Shown here in pieces: positions 26,575 through 35,635 of a DNA stretch of 64,000 bases (positions within the stretch are counted from its first letter, which is position 1; the number at the start of each line of letters is the position of its first letter). The stretch is taken from positions 17,528 to 81,527 of the forward strand of contig CAVSHP010000010.1 in the NCBI GenBank assembly GCA_963727635.1. The letters run 5' to 3'. Position numbers and translations under genes: made by a program. This DNA comes from SZUA-36 sp963727635 (lineage in GTDB: Bacteria; Pseudomonadota; Gammaproteobacteria; Xanthomonadales; SZUA-36). The notes under the pieces were generated by a model. The model was not told where the DNA came from. It ran no database searches and saw only the letters and a program-made list of their open reading frames with translations.

Positions 26575-29000
26575 TCATCCAGTCATCAGCACTTCAACCA
26601 GGATCACTTATTGGCGATCTGCAGATCAATTCGATCCTCGGTGTAGGTGCTAACGGTATCACCTACATGGTTACCGATCCGGCCATCGGCACACGCTTCG
26701 CGCTCAAGGAATACCTGCCCGCCAAGCATGTAACGCGACGCGAAGACGGTCAGGTTGTGCCGAATGACGAGCTGGCAGGGTTGATTTTTGCGCAGGGTCT
26801 TAAACTTTTTCTGAATGAAGCACGTATCGTTGCAGCACTCGATCATCCGCATGTCGTCAAGGTTTTACGTTATTTTGAGGCCAATGGCACCGCCTACTTC
26901 CTGATGCCCTACTACAAGGGCCAGGCACTGCATCACCTGATCGAGACCCGCGGCGCCTTCAATCGCGAAGAAGCAAAAGCGCTGATACTGCCGTTGATGG
27001 ACGCACTCGAGTACATCCATGCCGAAGGTGTCGTCCACCAGGACATCAAGCCCGCCAACATTTACATGACGGAGCAAGGTGACCCGGTACTGCTGGATTT
27101 CGGTGTGGCGGCAGCGACCGGGGAAACGCCACGACTGGGCAGCGAAGGATACGCGGCGCCCGAGCAGTCGGACCCTGAAGGTCCGATTGGTCCCTGGACC
27201 GACATCTACGGACTGGCGGCCACCCTTTACCGCTGCGTGACCGGCAAGGTCCCTACACCGGCAATCATTCGCCATGAAGCCGTGTCTATCGGTGAAGAGG
27301 ATCCGCTCACGGCGTTTTCTGAACTGGCGCCCAGCGGACTGTATGGCGGTCTGACCGACGCCGTGGAACTGGGTCTGAAAGTGCCGTGGCACGAACGTCC
27401 CAAGGACGTCGGCATTTGGAAAAAATCATTCAGGAGCCTCGACTGGCACCGCTCGGTGGTGGCAGCGGGGAAAACGGATAGTTATGCAAAGGAAAGCAGG
27501 GAATGGCTACCCATGATCCTGCTGGGCATTTTTCTTTTGGCCATGACCGCGGTTGGAATATTTTTGCTAACGGATAAATCGCCGCAGCCATCAACCTCTT
27601 CTGCCGCACCTGGAGCGGCTGAGTCGTCCCCCGCTGGCGGACCCGATGTGCGTGTACAGGAACCGACATCTGAGGAACTGGAACGCTGGCAAGGTGCGCT
27701 ACAGGCCGATACCGTGCTCGGTTACCGGCGTTTCATAAGCGATTTTCCCGACTCTGTCTACAGGACGCAGGCCGAGACGCAACTGGAGATACTGGACGAA
27801 AACAGCTGGCAGGAATTGTCGCCCGAGGACACTGTGCCCGCCTACGAGGACTACCTGGACGTCTTCCCCGACGGTATTCACCAGGCCGAGGCGCTGCAGC
27901 GTATCGAGGCCATTCAACAGGCGGAAGCCAAAAAGGAACGCGAAAGACTGGAACGGGAAAGACTGGATAATCTTGCCTGGGAGGCTGCCAACAGTGAGCG
28001 CACGGTTGCCTCTTTTGACCGCTATATCAGTGCATGGCCCGCCGGTCTGCATATTGAAGAGGCCACGCGTATCCGCCGCCTGCTCAAGGACCAGTCAGAT
28101 GATGACAAGGCCTTCCAGACCGCCCTGAAGCTGAACAACAAGGAGGCATTTCAGGCTTACATCGATGCCTTTCCCAAGGGCGTGAATGTCACATCGGCAC
28201 TGCAACACATCGATGACCTGACCCTGCGCCCGGGAAAGACCTTCAGGGACTGCGACGACTGTCCCAAGATGATGGTAATACCGCCCGCAGCCTACTGGCA
28301 GGGCTCGGCGGATGACTCGCCACTGGCCCTGAGTATGGAAAAACCACGCAGGCTGGTGACGATTGACAAGCCGTTTGCCGTCAGCATCTATGAGGTCACC
28401 ATGGCTGAATGGGACAGTTGCTTTAACGACAAGGGTTGTACTTCGCAACCGGGTGACAATGGCTGGGGGCGTGGCAACCGGCCGGTCATCATGGTCTCCT
28501 GGAACGACGCCCAGGAATATGTACACTGGCTCAGTGAAAAGACCGGCCAAAGTTACCGCTTGCCCAGCGAGAGCGAATGGGAATATGTTGCCCGGGCAGG
28601 CCAGGAAAGCGACTGGCCGGGCGGACACCCCGCGATCGTTTGCGAATTTGGCAACATCGCCGGGGCCGAGACCGGCTTTAAATGGCAGCACGACCAGTGC
28701 CGTGATAAAACGGCACTGGGGACCACGCCCGCGGGGTCTTTCAGGGCCAACGCATTTGGTTTGTACGACACCATCGGCAACGTCGCGGAATGGACAGCCG
28801 ATTGCATGAACCTGTCCTACGTCGATGCGCCGGTGGACGGCAGTGCCTGGGGCAAGGGTATCTGCAGTTCACACATGACCCGCGGCGGTTCATGGATCAC
28901 CGGGTCAAGGGAAATACGTCTGCCGGCGCGTTTCAACCTGAAGAACGGCGATCGTAATGACTTCACCGGTTTCCGCGTCGTGCGCGAAATCAACGAGTGA
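26565..29000 (+). CDS. Transmembrane Ser/Thr kinase fused to a TagR-like FGE-sulfatase domain
   Basis: 811 residues (start at 26565 or at ATG 26571, whose ATGA overlaps the upstream stop). Residues about 15-290 are a Hanks kinase: 'GVGANGITY', Lys48 in 'FALKEYLP', H158-Q-D160 'IKPAN' and D178-F-G, then 'GYAAPEQ'. A TM helix lies at about 315-337. The periplasmic part has a short TPR/coiled segment ('YRRFISDFPDSVY', 'AFQAYIDAFPKGV') and a C-terminal SUMF1/FGE-sulfatase domain ('VTMAEWDSC', 'RLPSESEWEYVARAG', 'GNVAEWTAD', 'FTGFRVVREI'). In P. aeruginosa a separate FGE-fold protein, TagR, activates the T6SS kinase PpkA from the periplasm; here both are one chain. It is the likely kinase partner of PppA and TagH. 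Confidence 0.88.
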   Translation: MGMIIQSSALQPGSLIGDLQINSILGVGANGITYMVTDPAIGTRFALKEYLPAKHVTRREDGQVVPNDELAGLIFAQGLKLFLNEARIVAALDHPHVVKVLRYFEANGTAYFLMPYYKGQALHHLIETRGAFNREEAKALILPLMDALEYIHAEGVVHQDIKPANIYMTEQGDPVLLDFGVAAATGETPRLGSEGYAAPEQSDPEGPIGPWTDIYGLAATLYRCVTGKVPTPAIIRHEAVSIGEEDPLTAFSELAPSGLYGGLTDAVELGLKVPWHERPKDVGIWKKSFRSLDWHRSVVAAGKTDSYAKESREWLPMILLGIFLLAMTAVGIFLLTDKSPQPSTSSAAPGAAESSPAGGPDVRVQEPTSEELERWQGALQADTVLGYRRFISDFPDSVYRTQAETQLEILDENSWQELSPEDTVPAYEDYLDVFPDGIHQAEALQRIEAIQQAEAKKERERLERERLDNLAWEAANSERTVASFDRYISAWPAGLHIEEATRIRRLLKDQSDDDKAFQTALKLNNKEAFQAYIDAFPKGVNVTSALQHIDDLTLRPGKTFRDCDDCPKMMVIPPAAYWQGSADDSPLALSMEKPRRLVTIDKPFAVSIYEVTMAEWDSCFNDKGCTSQPGDNGWGRGNRPVIMVSWNDAQEYVHWLSEKTGQSYRLPSESEWEYVARAGQESDWPGGHPAIVCEFGNIAGAETGFKWQHDQCRDKTALGTTPAGSFRANAFGLYDTIGNVAEWTADCMNLSYVDAPVDGSAWGKGICSSHMTRGGSWITGSREIRLPARFNLKNGDRNDFTGFRVVREINE

Positions 29001-29018
29001 TTCCTTGAGAATTAGTCT

Positions 29019-30596
29019 ATGAAAAACCTGCTTTGTTTAAGCATACTTTTGTCACTTTTGGTGTTTTCCTTGACACTGCCGGTTTTCGCCCAGGATAAAG
29101 AACCTGCCCCACCCGTCGCGGGGAGTGTCGAGACCAAACCAGCGGAGGAAGCGGAAGCCGCATCCAGCCAGGAAGTCGAAATAAACGAGGATAACTACCG
29201 CCAGTTCATGGAGCTCAAGGACGTCAACCGGCAGGGGGATATCATTCCGGAAACCGCGTTCAAACCCGAATCCGGTCTGCACAAACTCGAGAAACTTCCG
29301 GAGGAATCACAAAAGCACCTGAGAAACGAATTGCGCGAAATCATCGTCCAGGGCGATCCGTGGCAACCCGGCGATGAGGACAAGGAGTTCCCATACGTAC
29401 CCAGTGATGCCGCTGTCAAGGACCCTGCCCTGCAAAAACAGGAAATGGAGGCCTGGGGAGAACTGGTGGACAGTTATAACCAGCGGGAAGCGCAGATATA
29501 TAAAAATGCCTCGGGAACCCGTGCTGCCAGGTCTACGGAAAGCGGTAATGGTGAAAACCCGGGCAAAGGTGCAAATCCCACTGGCGGCACCGGGCAGGAC
29601 AACGAAGGCAACCAGGGTCAGCAGGCCAGCCAGGAAGACAATCCGGGTCAACCCGACACTGCCGGCACCTATTCTCCAAACGCCAGCAATGATCCGAACG
29701 CCCAAAACGCCGCGGGTGTCTCCCAGAATGCGATGGAGTTTCTGCAAGGGCGTGGCCAGGGTGGCAATAGTGCCAGCGGCGAAAATACGGGAAACCCTGC
29801 AGGTAACGGCGGCCAGTCGGGGTCACCAGCACCTGCCGGAGACCAGGGCCAGGCACAGGCACAGACCGGTCAACAAGGTGACGCAGATCAAGACGGCAGC
29901 ACCTCCTCCGGAACACCGGCCGCCGCCGCGAGTACAGATACCGGCACGGCCGGAACATCACAGAACGCGTTGGAATTCCTGCAGGGCGCCAGTGCGCAGG
30001 CCGGGAATAAAGACGCAAGTGGCGCCGATAATTCATCAGCGGCTGAAACCCAGGCCGGACAAGCACAAAGCGCATCTTCCCAGGCCAGCGCTGACGGACA
30101 ACAAGCCGGGCAAACCGATGGCCAAAATGACGGGCAGGCAACCGCACAGGCCGGTGGACAGAACAGCGGACAGGACGGTGGGCAGGGAGAGGAGCAGGCA
30201 GAAGACCAGGCAAATGCTCAAGCCGAGGGACAGGCGAAGGGACAGGAGGCTGGAGAATCCGCGCAACAGGGAGAAGCACAAGCCGAGTCCCAGGGTGATG
30301 GCCAGGCGCAGGATGGCCAGCAAACCGAAACGGCCAGGAAATCGGAATCCATGGCCCTCCCGGACGACACTGCGGCGGCATCAACTGTCGAGCCAGCGGA
30401 AGAAAGCACCGAGGGAACATCCCAGAACGCCCTTGAATACCTGACGGGAGAAAGCGAACAATCCGGTGAGGCCGCGACTGGAGAAGTGGACATCAGCCCA
30501 GCACCGGCCGGCACGCTCAATATCCAGGACCTGTTAAATGCACAGGGTGTTGGACGTTACGACCGGCACAAGCCCGCCTGCAGTCAATCCGGATGA
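29019..30596 (+). CDS. Exported low-complexity protein with three SQNA-E-F/Y-L motifs
   Basis: 525 residues. A clear signal peptide ('LLCLSILLSLLVFSLTLPVFAQ') precedes a folded-looking N-terminal part (about 25-165, 'NEDNYRQFMELKDVNRQGDI', 'LREIIVQGDPWQPGDEDKEF'). Residues about 166-455 are Gly/Gln/Ala/Asp-rich and surely disordered. Embedded at residues 235, 314 and 468 is a near-identical motif, SQNAxE(F/Y)L-(Q/T)-G, otherwise the only conserved element. The C-terminus ends '...LNIQDLLNAQGVGRYDRHKP'. I do not recognise a family. It lies 18 nt after the kinase gene, so it is in the operon. The motifs are probably docking sites for a periplasmic partner. Long ORFs in other frames here are composition artefacts. 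Confidence 0.8.
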   Translation: MKNLLCLSILLSLLVFSLTLPVFAQDKEPAPPVAGSVETKPAEEAEAASSQEVEINEDNYRQFMELKDVNRQGDIIPETAFKPESGLHKLEKLPEESQKHLRNELREIIVQGDPWQPGDEDKEFPYVPSDAAVKDPALQKQEMEAWGELVDSYNQREAQIYKNASGTRAARSTESGNGENPGKGANPTGGTGQDNEGNQGQQASQEDNPGQPDTAGTYSPNASNDPNAQNAAGVSQNAMEFLQGRGQGGNSASGENTGNPAGNGGQSGSPAPAGDQGQAQAQTGQQGDADQDGSTSSGTPAAAASTDTGTAGTSQNALEFLQGASAQAGNKDASGADNSSAAETQAGQAQSASSQASADGQQAGQTDGQNDGQATAQAGGQNSGQDGGQGEEQAEDQANAQAEGQAKGQEAGESAQQGEAQAESQGDGQAQDGQQTETARKSESMALPDDTAAASTVEPAEESTEGTSQNALEYLTGESEQSGEAATGEVDISPAPAGTLNIQDLLNAQGVGRYDRHKPACSQSG

Positions 30597-30641
30597 CAAG
30601 GATCGAACCGTCGGACGAAGACAAATCCAATAAAGACAACG

Positions 30642-30971
30642 GTGGTTAAGGCCGGCATGCACGAGAGAGTCTATAAAATATTCACCGAAAGTCCGAATGG
30701 AATTCATTCCAGGCAGACCGGTCAGTTCAGCGGTTCGGCGGATGACCTGAGTGACGGATTTATCCACCTGTCCACAAAGGAACAGGTTGCAGGGGTTGAT
30801 CGAAAGGTTTTTTGCAAAGGCAAACGCCCCTTGTATATGGCAGAATTTTCTGGTCCGGATTTTCTGAAGCTGTCATGGGAGGCTTCCGCTTCTGACGAGA
30901 TATACCCGCATTTTTACGAATTTGATCTTATTTTCGACCAAATCAGTGACTTGGTTATAGTGCAAAATTAG
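30642..30971 (+). CDS. DUF952 family protein
   Basis: 109 residues from GTG 30642, or 104 from ATG 30657, which fits the family start better ('MHERVYKIFT'). The DUF952 signature is visible: 'GQFSGSADDLSDGFIHLSTKEQV' (two fragments within it are diagnostic) and the C-terminal 'IYPHFYEFDLIF'. The family is found in many bacteria and plants, and I know of no established biochemical function. It is 45 nt after the low-complexity protein and may be read through from the same operon. Confidence 0.85.
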   Translation: MVKAGMHERVYKIFTESPNGIHSRQTGQFSGSADDLSDGFIHLSTKEQVAGVDRKVFCKGKRPLYMAEFSGPDFLKLSWEASASDEIYPHFYEFDLIFDQISDLVIVQN

Positions 30972-31071
30972 AAAATATTGTAGTCATTTATTTAGATCTT
31001 TGTTAAAAACATGATGAACAGTAGTTAAAATCACCTCGTTTACACGCGATCAGCATTGTTATTTTGACACC

Positions 31072-31370
31072 AAAATTGACATGGCAGAGTTTTAGGGCTA
31101 CCGTTTATTATTGTGAATTCAAGAGTTCATACAAAAGGGTTTATTCAAATTTCAAAAAATGGTCTTAAGTCTTCAGCATCGAAGATTCAAACCCATTACT
31201 TGAAACGATTTGACGGTTTTATTAAGCATCAGGATTGCTTTTAAACAGCCATTAATTCAATGGTTGGCCGCATGCCATGGAAACAGGTTAATCGCTGAGC
31301 GTCTTTGTCCGCAGACACGGGAAAAAGACAGCCAGTTTCGTCAATGTCCTAAAAAGGAGCATATAAATTT
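31072..31370 (+). repeat. Upstream copy of a duplicated promoter-leader unit
   Basis: Two diverged direct repeats of about 300-315 bp fill the otherwise gene-free 30,972-31,726. This copy opens with a sigma70-like promoter and ends in 'CAGTTTCGTCAATGTCC' followed by TAAAAAGGAGCATAT (31333-31364), but there ATA replaces the ATG. It shares with the second copy a GGTCTTAAGT box, a small hairpin and the AAGGAG box. No ORF with coding character follows it, so it is probably an old duplication whose gene is lost. Confidence 0.6.
31076..31104 (+). promoter_or_regulatory. Sigma70-like promoter, leader copy 1
   Basis: TTGACA at 31076-31081, 17-nt spacer, TACCGT at 31099-31104. The -35 is perfect and the -10 is weak. 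The same arrangement recurs in copy 2. Confidence 0.5.
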
Positions 31371-31412
31371 CGACCGAAAAACTTTAATTTATTCAATTTT
31401 ACAGGAACAAAA

Positions 31413-31441
31413 TTGACATCTGACAGGTTTAGGTCTAGCCT
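31413..31441 (+). promoter_or_regulatory. Sigma70-like promoter, leader copy 2 (subtilase)
   Basis: TTGACA at 31413-31418, 17-nt spacer, TAGCCT at 31436-31441, with the same spacing as in copy 1. It would give an untranslated leader of roughly 275 nt before the subtilase start at 31727. Confidence 0.55.
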
Positions 31442-31645
31442 TAATTTCAACGTGAATGATAGCGTTCATGTACAGGGGTGTATTACAGTTTCAAGGGACG
31501 GTCTTAAGTTCAATTATCGAACTTTTCAAAGTTATCATTTGCGATATCTTTTTAAATAGCCCAGATAAGCATCTAGGTTACTTATTAACCGACTTATTGG
31601 AAATCCCCGCACAATGTTAATTAATTTTTCAAATACTGAATGTTT

Positions 31646-31675
31646 TTATCCTCTTGCAACTTATCCTCTTGCAAC
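31646..31675 (+). repeat. Tandem 15-mer repeat in the leader
   Basis: Two exact head-to-tail copies of TTATCCTCTTGCAAC, 31646-31660 and 31661-31675, inside the second leader copy and absent from the first. Confidence 0.9.
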
Positions 31676-31726
31676 AGGATAAAGATAAGCAGTTTCGTCA
31701 AGGTCCTAAAAAGGAGCATATGAAGC

Positions 31727-34700
31727 ATGTCATTATGTAAAAAGTTATTATTATCGACTGTGATCGGTGTGACCGGTCTCGCGACCGCCCAGGCCGATAT
31801 CAAAATCAGCCGTATGGAAGCCGTACGTTGAAAAGACCAGTGGCGGCGGATCGGTCGACTATTCCAGCATCTACATAGTCCAGCTGAAGGGCAAGCCGAT
31901 CATTGCCTATGAAGGTGATGTTAAAGGGTTATGCGGCCACTAAACCCGGCAAAGGTAAAAAGCTTAATCCCAATAGCGCCAACGTAAAGAAGTATTCGGC
32001 TTATCTTGAGAAAAAGCAGAACAAGGTGATCAGCAGTGTGGGTGCCAACAAGGTTTACAGCTACCGCTACGCCTTGAATGGTTTCGCTGCGCGCATGACG
32101 GCAAAAGAAGCCGGACAGCTGAAGAGAAACCCCGACGTTCTGAACGTCTGGAAAGATGAAATCCGTCATCTTCAAACGGACACCAGTCCGACCTATATCG
32201 GTCTTACCGAGGGTGGCCAGGCTTGGTCAAAAGGGCTCACCGGTGAAAATGTTGTTATCGGTATCGTCGATACCGGTATCTGGCCGGAGCATCCCAGCTT
32301 TGCTGATGTTAAAACCCCCAAAAAGGGCAACAAGGGTACCAAGTGTGGCGTATGGACCATCTGGATGATTTCTACCCCAGCGGTTGCGATTTCGGCAACA
32401 CGGCTGCAAATCCGGAGATGCTCCATTCTCATGCAACAACAAATTGCTTGCAGCCCGTTGTTACAACTCGGGTTTTTCCACTGCCCCCGATGCCGGCAAT
32501 CCATGCGGTGGTGACGGCGCGGATACCGCCCCGTGGGAATTCCAGTCAGGTCGCGATGCTAATGGTCACGGTAGCCACACTGCATCCACTTCTGGTGGTA
32601 ACAATGGTGTCCCTGCATACATTAACGGCGAATTCCAGGGCATGATCAGTGGCATGGCGCCACGTGCGCGTCTCGCGACTTACAAAGTCTGCTGGGATGG
32701 CCCGGACCCAGACGTCACTACCGATGATGGTTGTGCTTCTCCGACAGCGCCGCTGCTATTGACCAGGCGGTTGCAGATGGTGTCGATGTCATCAACTTCT
32801 CGATCGGCGGTTCCAGCAATAACTTTGCGCTCGCCCGATGACGTGGCATTCCTGTTCGCTGCTGACGCAGGTGTTTACGTGGCAACATCCAATGGTAATG
32901 CCGGCCCTGGACGCCGGCACCGTGGGCACCCCATCGGGTGTGCCGTGGATGACTGCCACTGGTGCGACCAAGGATGATGGCGTTTTTTACGCCAACGTTA
33001 CTGTGAACACCGGCTAGTATCGCGGGTAGTTATGATGGCGTGGAGGGTGCCGGTGAAGTGTCACTTGGCAGACTGGTCCAATTACTGCTGATGTTCAAAA
33101 TGCATCCGATACTTTCGCGTGCGGACCCATCGATCCAATGCCGGGAAAAATAGCACTGGTCAGCCGCGGTGTTTGCAGTTTTAGTCTCAAGTACCAACAA
33201 TGCAGCGGCTGCAGGTGCAATTGCGATAATCGTTTACACCTAATACTGGTGGCATCCTCTCACGATGACTGCTCCAGGCACCAGCATCCCAGGTGTTATG
33301 GTCGCCTATGATGTCGGCGTAGCCTGGCAGGCGAATCCGGTGTGAACGCAACTTTGGGTCTTGTCCCTGCAAGCAACCGCATAGCCAACTTCTCATCACG
33401 CGGACCCAACAACGGCGCACTTGACATCATCAAGCCCGATGTCAGCGCACCTGGTGTGTACACATTCTTGCCGCCGTCTCTCCTTGGGGCGCCGGGGGTG
33501 AAGAATTTGCCAACTACAACGGTACCTCCATGGCTAGCCCGCATGTTGCTGGTTCGTTTGCACTGCTCAAACAGGCACATCCTGACTGGAGCCCGGCGAT
33601 TGCCCGCTCGGCACTGATGACCACTGCACGCAATGGCCTGAAAAAATCCATTGGAGATGATATGGCTGATCCGTTTGATGTCGGTGCGGGCGAAATTTTG
33701 CCGAGTGATGCCGTTGATCCGGGTCTCGCATATAATGCCGGGCTTTATGAATATGCATGGCATTCACCTGCGAGAACAATTCGATCTCGCAAATATTTAC
33801 CCAGGGAACCTGTGACTTTCTCGCATCACTCGGAATTCCCATGGATGGTAGCGATCTGAATCTGCCGTCCATTGGTATCGGCGACCTGGTTGGCTCCCAG
33901 ACCATCACGCGCACCGTGACCGCCGTTTACAACAACAACGGCAAGAAGACTTTCACTGTCTCAGTCGATGCGCCTCCGGGAATTGACGTGTCCGTTTCAC
34001 CTTCAAGCTTCAAGTTAGCGAAAGGCGCGTCTATGAGTTATGAGGTCACCTTCACAGTTACCGGCGCAGCAACGCTCGATGAATGGGCTTTTGGCTCACT
34101 GACCTGGACTGATGATGACAGCAACTATTCCGTACGCAGCCCAATCGCGGTCCGGCCGACGGCATTCTCAGCGCCAGCCAATGCCGAAGGCGCGGGAACC
34201 GATGGTAGCCTCAATTACGATGTCGTAATTTGGCTATAGCGGTGATTTTAACGCGAGCATGGATGGCATGGATGAAGGCGAAGGTTTTGCCGGAGCAGTA
34301 GCCAATGGCGGGTATGGTGAGCATTACTTTTACGTGCCGGCAGGAACGACGAAGGCTCGCTTCTCCATGTTTGATTCGGAAATCGGTGCCGCCAACGACC
34401 TGGATTTGCAACTTCTACGGTCCTGATTCCGCCGGATTCCCTTTACAGTGTACTAGTCAAAGCGGAACATCAGAAGAGCAATGCGATCTTGGGAATCCCG
34501 CTGAGGGTTGGTACGCTGCTGTCGTATGGCACTATGCAACGGTAAGTGACCCAACACCGTACAAAGTCTGGAACTTCAACCTTGATGGTTCAGACGCGGG
34601 AAATACAGTCATTACTGCACCGGCTTCTGCCGTGTTAGGTACCACCGGCAACATCATGATCGATTGGACTGGTTTCAACGCTGGCACCAGGTATCTCGGA

Positions 34701-34760
34701 ATTATGAGCTACGATGATGGTGTCAATCCTTTGAACGCTCAGACAGAGGTCATGGATTGA
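31727..34760 (+). CDS. Secreted subtilisin-like serine protease (S8) with I9, PA and C-terminal domains, multiple frame breaks
   Basis: Start ATG 31727 lies 10 nt after AAGGAG; an ATG at 31720 closes after six codons. A signal peptide ('KKLLLSTVIGVTGLATAQA') is followed, in successive frames, by an I9-type propeptide ('IYIVQLKGKPIIAYEG', 'YSYRYALNGFAARMT'), the catalytic Asp (codon 32269, 'GIVDTGIWPEHPSF'), the catalytic His (codon 32567, 'NGHGSHTAST'), a PA insertion ('PGKIALVSRGVCSF') and the catalytic Ser (codon 33527, 'NGTSMASPHVAG'). Beta-sandwich and pre-peptidase-like C-terminal domains follow, ending at 34760. All triad residues are intact. At least eight frame changes occur, for example an extra G at about 31928. 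The gene is either a pseudogene or, more likely, whole but poorly sequenced. Confidence 0.82.
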
Positions 34761-34777
34761 TACACAGTAAGTAAAGG

Positions 34778-34806
34778 TCTTAATCTGGCCTCAGGCCAGA
34801 TTAAGA
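34778..34806 (+). other. Perfect 13-bp stem-loop after the subtilase
   Basis: TCTTAATCTGGCC and GGCCAGATTAAGA flank a TCA loop. It lies 18 nt after the subtilase stop and just before a classical terminator. It may protect the mRNA 3' end or act on the opposite strand. Confidence 0.75.
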
Positions 34807-34819
34807 GCAAATGCAATAC

Positions 34820-34854
34820 AAAAAACGCCCGCATTTCGATGCGGGCGTTTTTTT
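34820..34854 (+). terminator. Rho-independent terminator of the subtilase gene
   Basis: AACGCCCGCAT / ATGCGGGCGTT hairpin with a TTC-containing loop, followed by seven T. A-rich sequence on the other side makes it partly bidirectional, so it may also end the convergent lipoprotein gene at 34888. Confidence 0.92.
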
Positions 34855-34887
34855 AGTAGATTGTATCTCGGCTAATTCGCGGCCGGT

Positions 34888-35348
34888 TTACATGACTTCC
34901 TGTCCCTGTCCGTAGGCCGGTGCTTCAGCACGCTCTGCAGGGCAGTAAAACAGGCTCTTTCCCGTGCCACCATGATAATGGTAAACCGTGCCATTCGCCT
35001 CCAACAGCAGTTGCATACCCGGAACCAGAGCCTGGGTGTAGTTCATGCCGGGTTTGGGGCAACCCAGCGCCCCTGAACGCCATTGCACCGAACGGGCAGC
35101 CTTGATCGTTATGGCATCCTCTGCAACATTAATACGGGTAGCCAGGTCTTTCACGGCGTCCTTGATCTGTTGGTCCGTGGATATGTCACCAGGCACTGCG
35201 TGCAATGTAGTTTGGTCATTGTGTTCGATATATGACCTGCCCCACCCGTCTCATTGCCCTGTTGCATTTCGTTGTGCTGACAAGACGCGCACGCAATTAC
35301 CAGTGTGTACAGGCTCAGTCGGGTCAATCGTCTTGTATTTACGTTCAT
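34888..35348 (-). CDS. Small lipoprotein, one frame break
   Basis: Start ATG 35348 with AAGGAG 8 nt upstream. The first frame reads a lipoprotein signal ('LTRLSLYTLVIACASC', acylated Cys in the CAS-C region) and about 50 residues. Near 35200 the frame shifts into 'VPGDISTDQQIKDAVKDLATRINV', then a conserved 'WRSGALGCPKPGMNYTQAL' and 'LLLEANGTVYHYHGG' with a Cys-containing 'FYCPAE' segment. The mature domain matches a family of short bacterial lipoproteins of unknown function that I recognise by the GCP-PG-YTQ motif. Total is about 152 residues once restored. It converges on the subtilase terminator. Confidence 0.7.
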
Positions 35349-35635
35349 CGGTTATGCTCCTTGGTATGATCATTTCCAGGCACCTTGGTGTGTGTTTAAA
35401 CTGCGATTGTACGTTCAGGGTCGCATGATAGCCAAGGCCGTGGTTATTTAAAATGCACGTGGATATGCGATAAAGTTTTGGCGAAATACACGCCTCGGAA
35501 GGATACGATATTTGTGACATGCCCGCCCTACTTGCTTATAATCGGAGTGTCAGGCACTGCAACAATTGGCCTGACGCGTGACTTGCGACAACTGCCGTCA
35601 AGCACGGTTTCACTCAATGTTTACAGGAGGAAGCC

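Larger units (their letters stand above)
31409..31722 (+). repeat. Second copy of the promoter-leader unit, directly before the subtilase gene
   Basis: Parallel to 31072-31370. It carries a promoter, a GGTCTTAAGT box at about 31500, a small hairpin (AAGTTC/GAACTT) and 'CAGTTTCGTCAAGGTCC' followed by TAAAAAGGAGCATATG (31690-31722). In both copies TCCT and AGGA flank an A-run, so the Shine-Dalgarno sequence could pair with the TCCT just upstream. The hairpin stem differs in sequence from copy 1 but keeps pairing, which hints at a selected RNA structure. Confidence 0.6.

Noticed and set aside
29374..30444. Long ORFs of 356 aa (plus) and 295 aa (minus, 29533-30420) overlapping the low-complexity protein
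   Set aside because: Arg/Pro/His-rich translations with no folded character. They arise from the GC-rich Gln/Gly/Ala repeats of the real gene, which has a signal peptide and operon context.
31072..31722. CRISPR array or insertion-sequence remnant in the A+T-rich gap
   Set aside because: Only two long diverged copies without spacers, no transposase fragment, no terminal inverted repeats. Promoter and ribosome-binding features explain the similarity.
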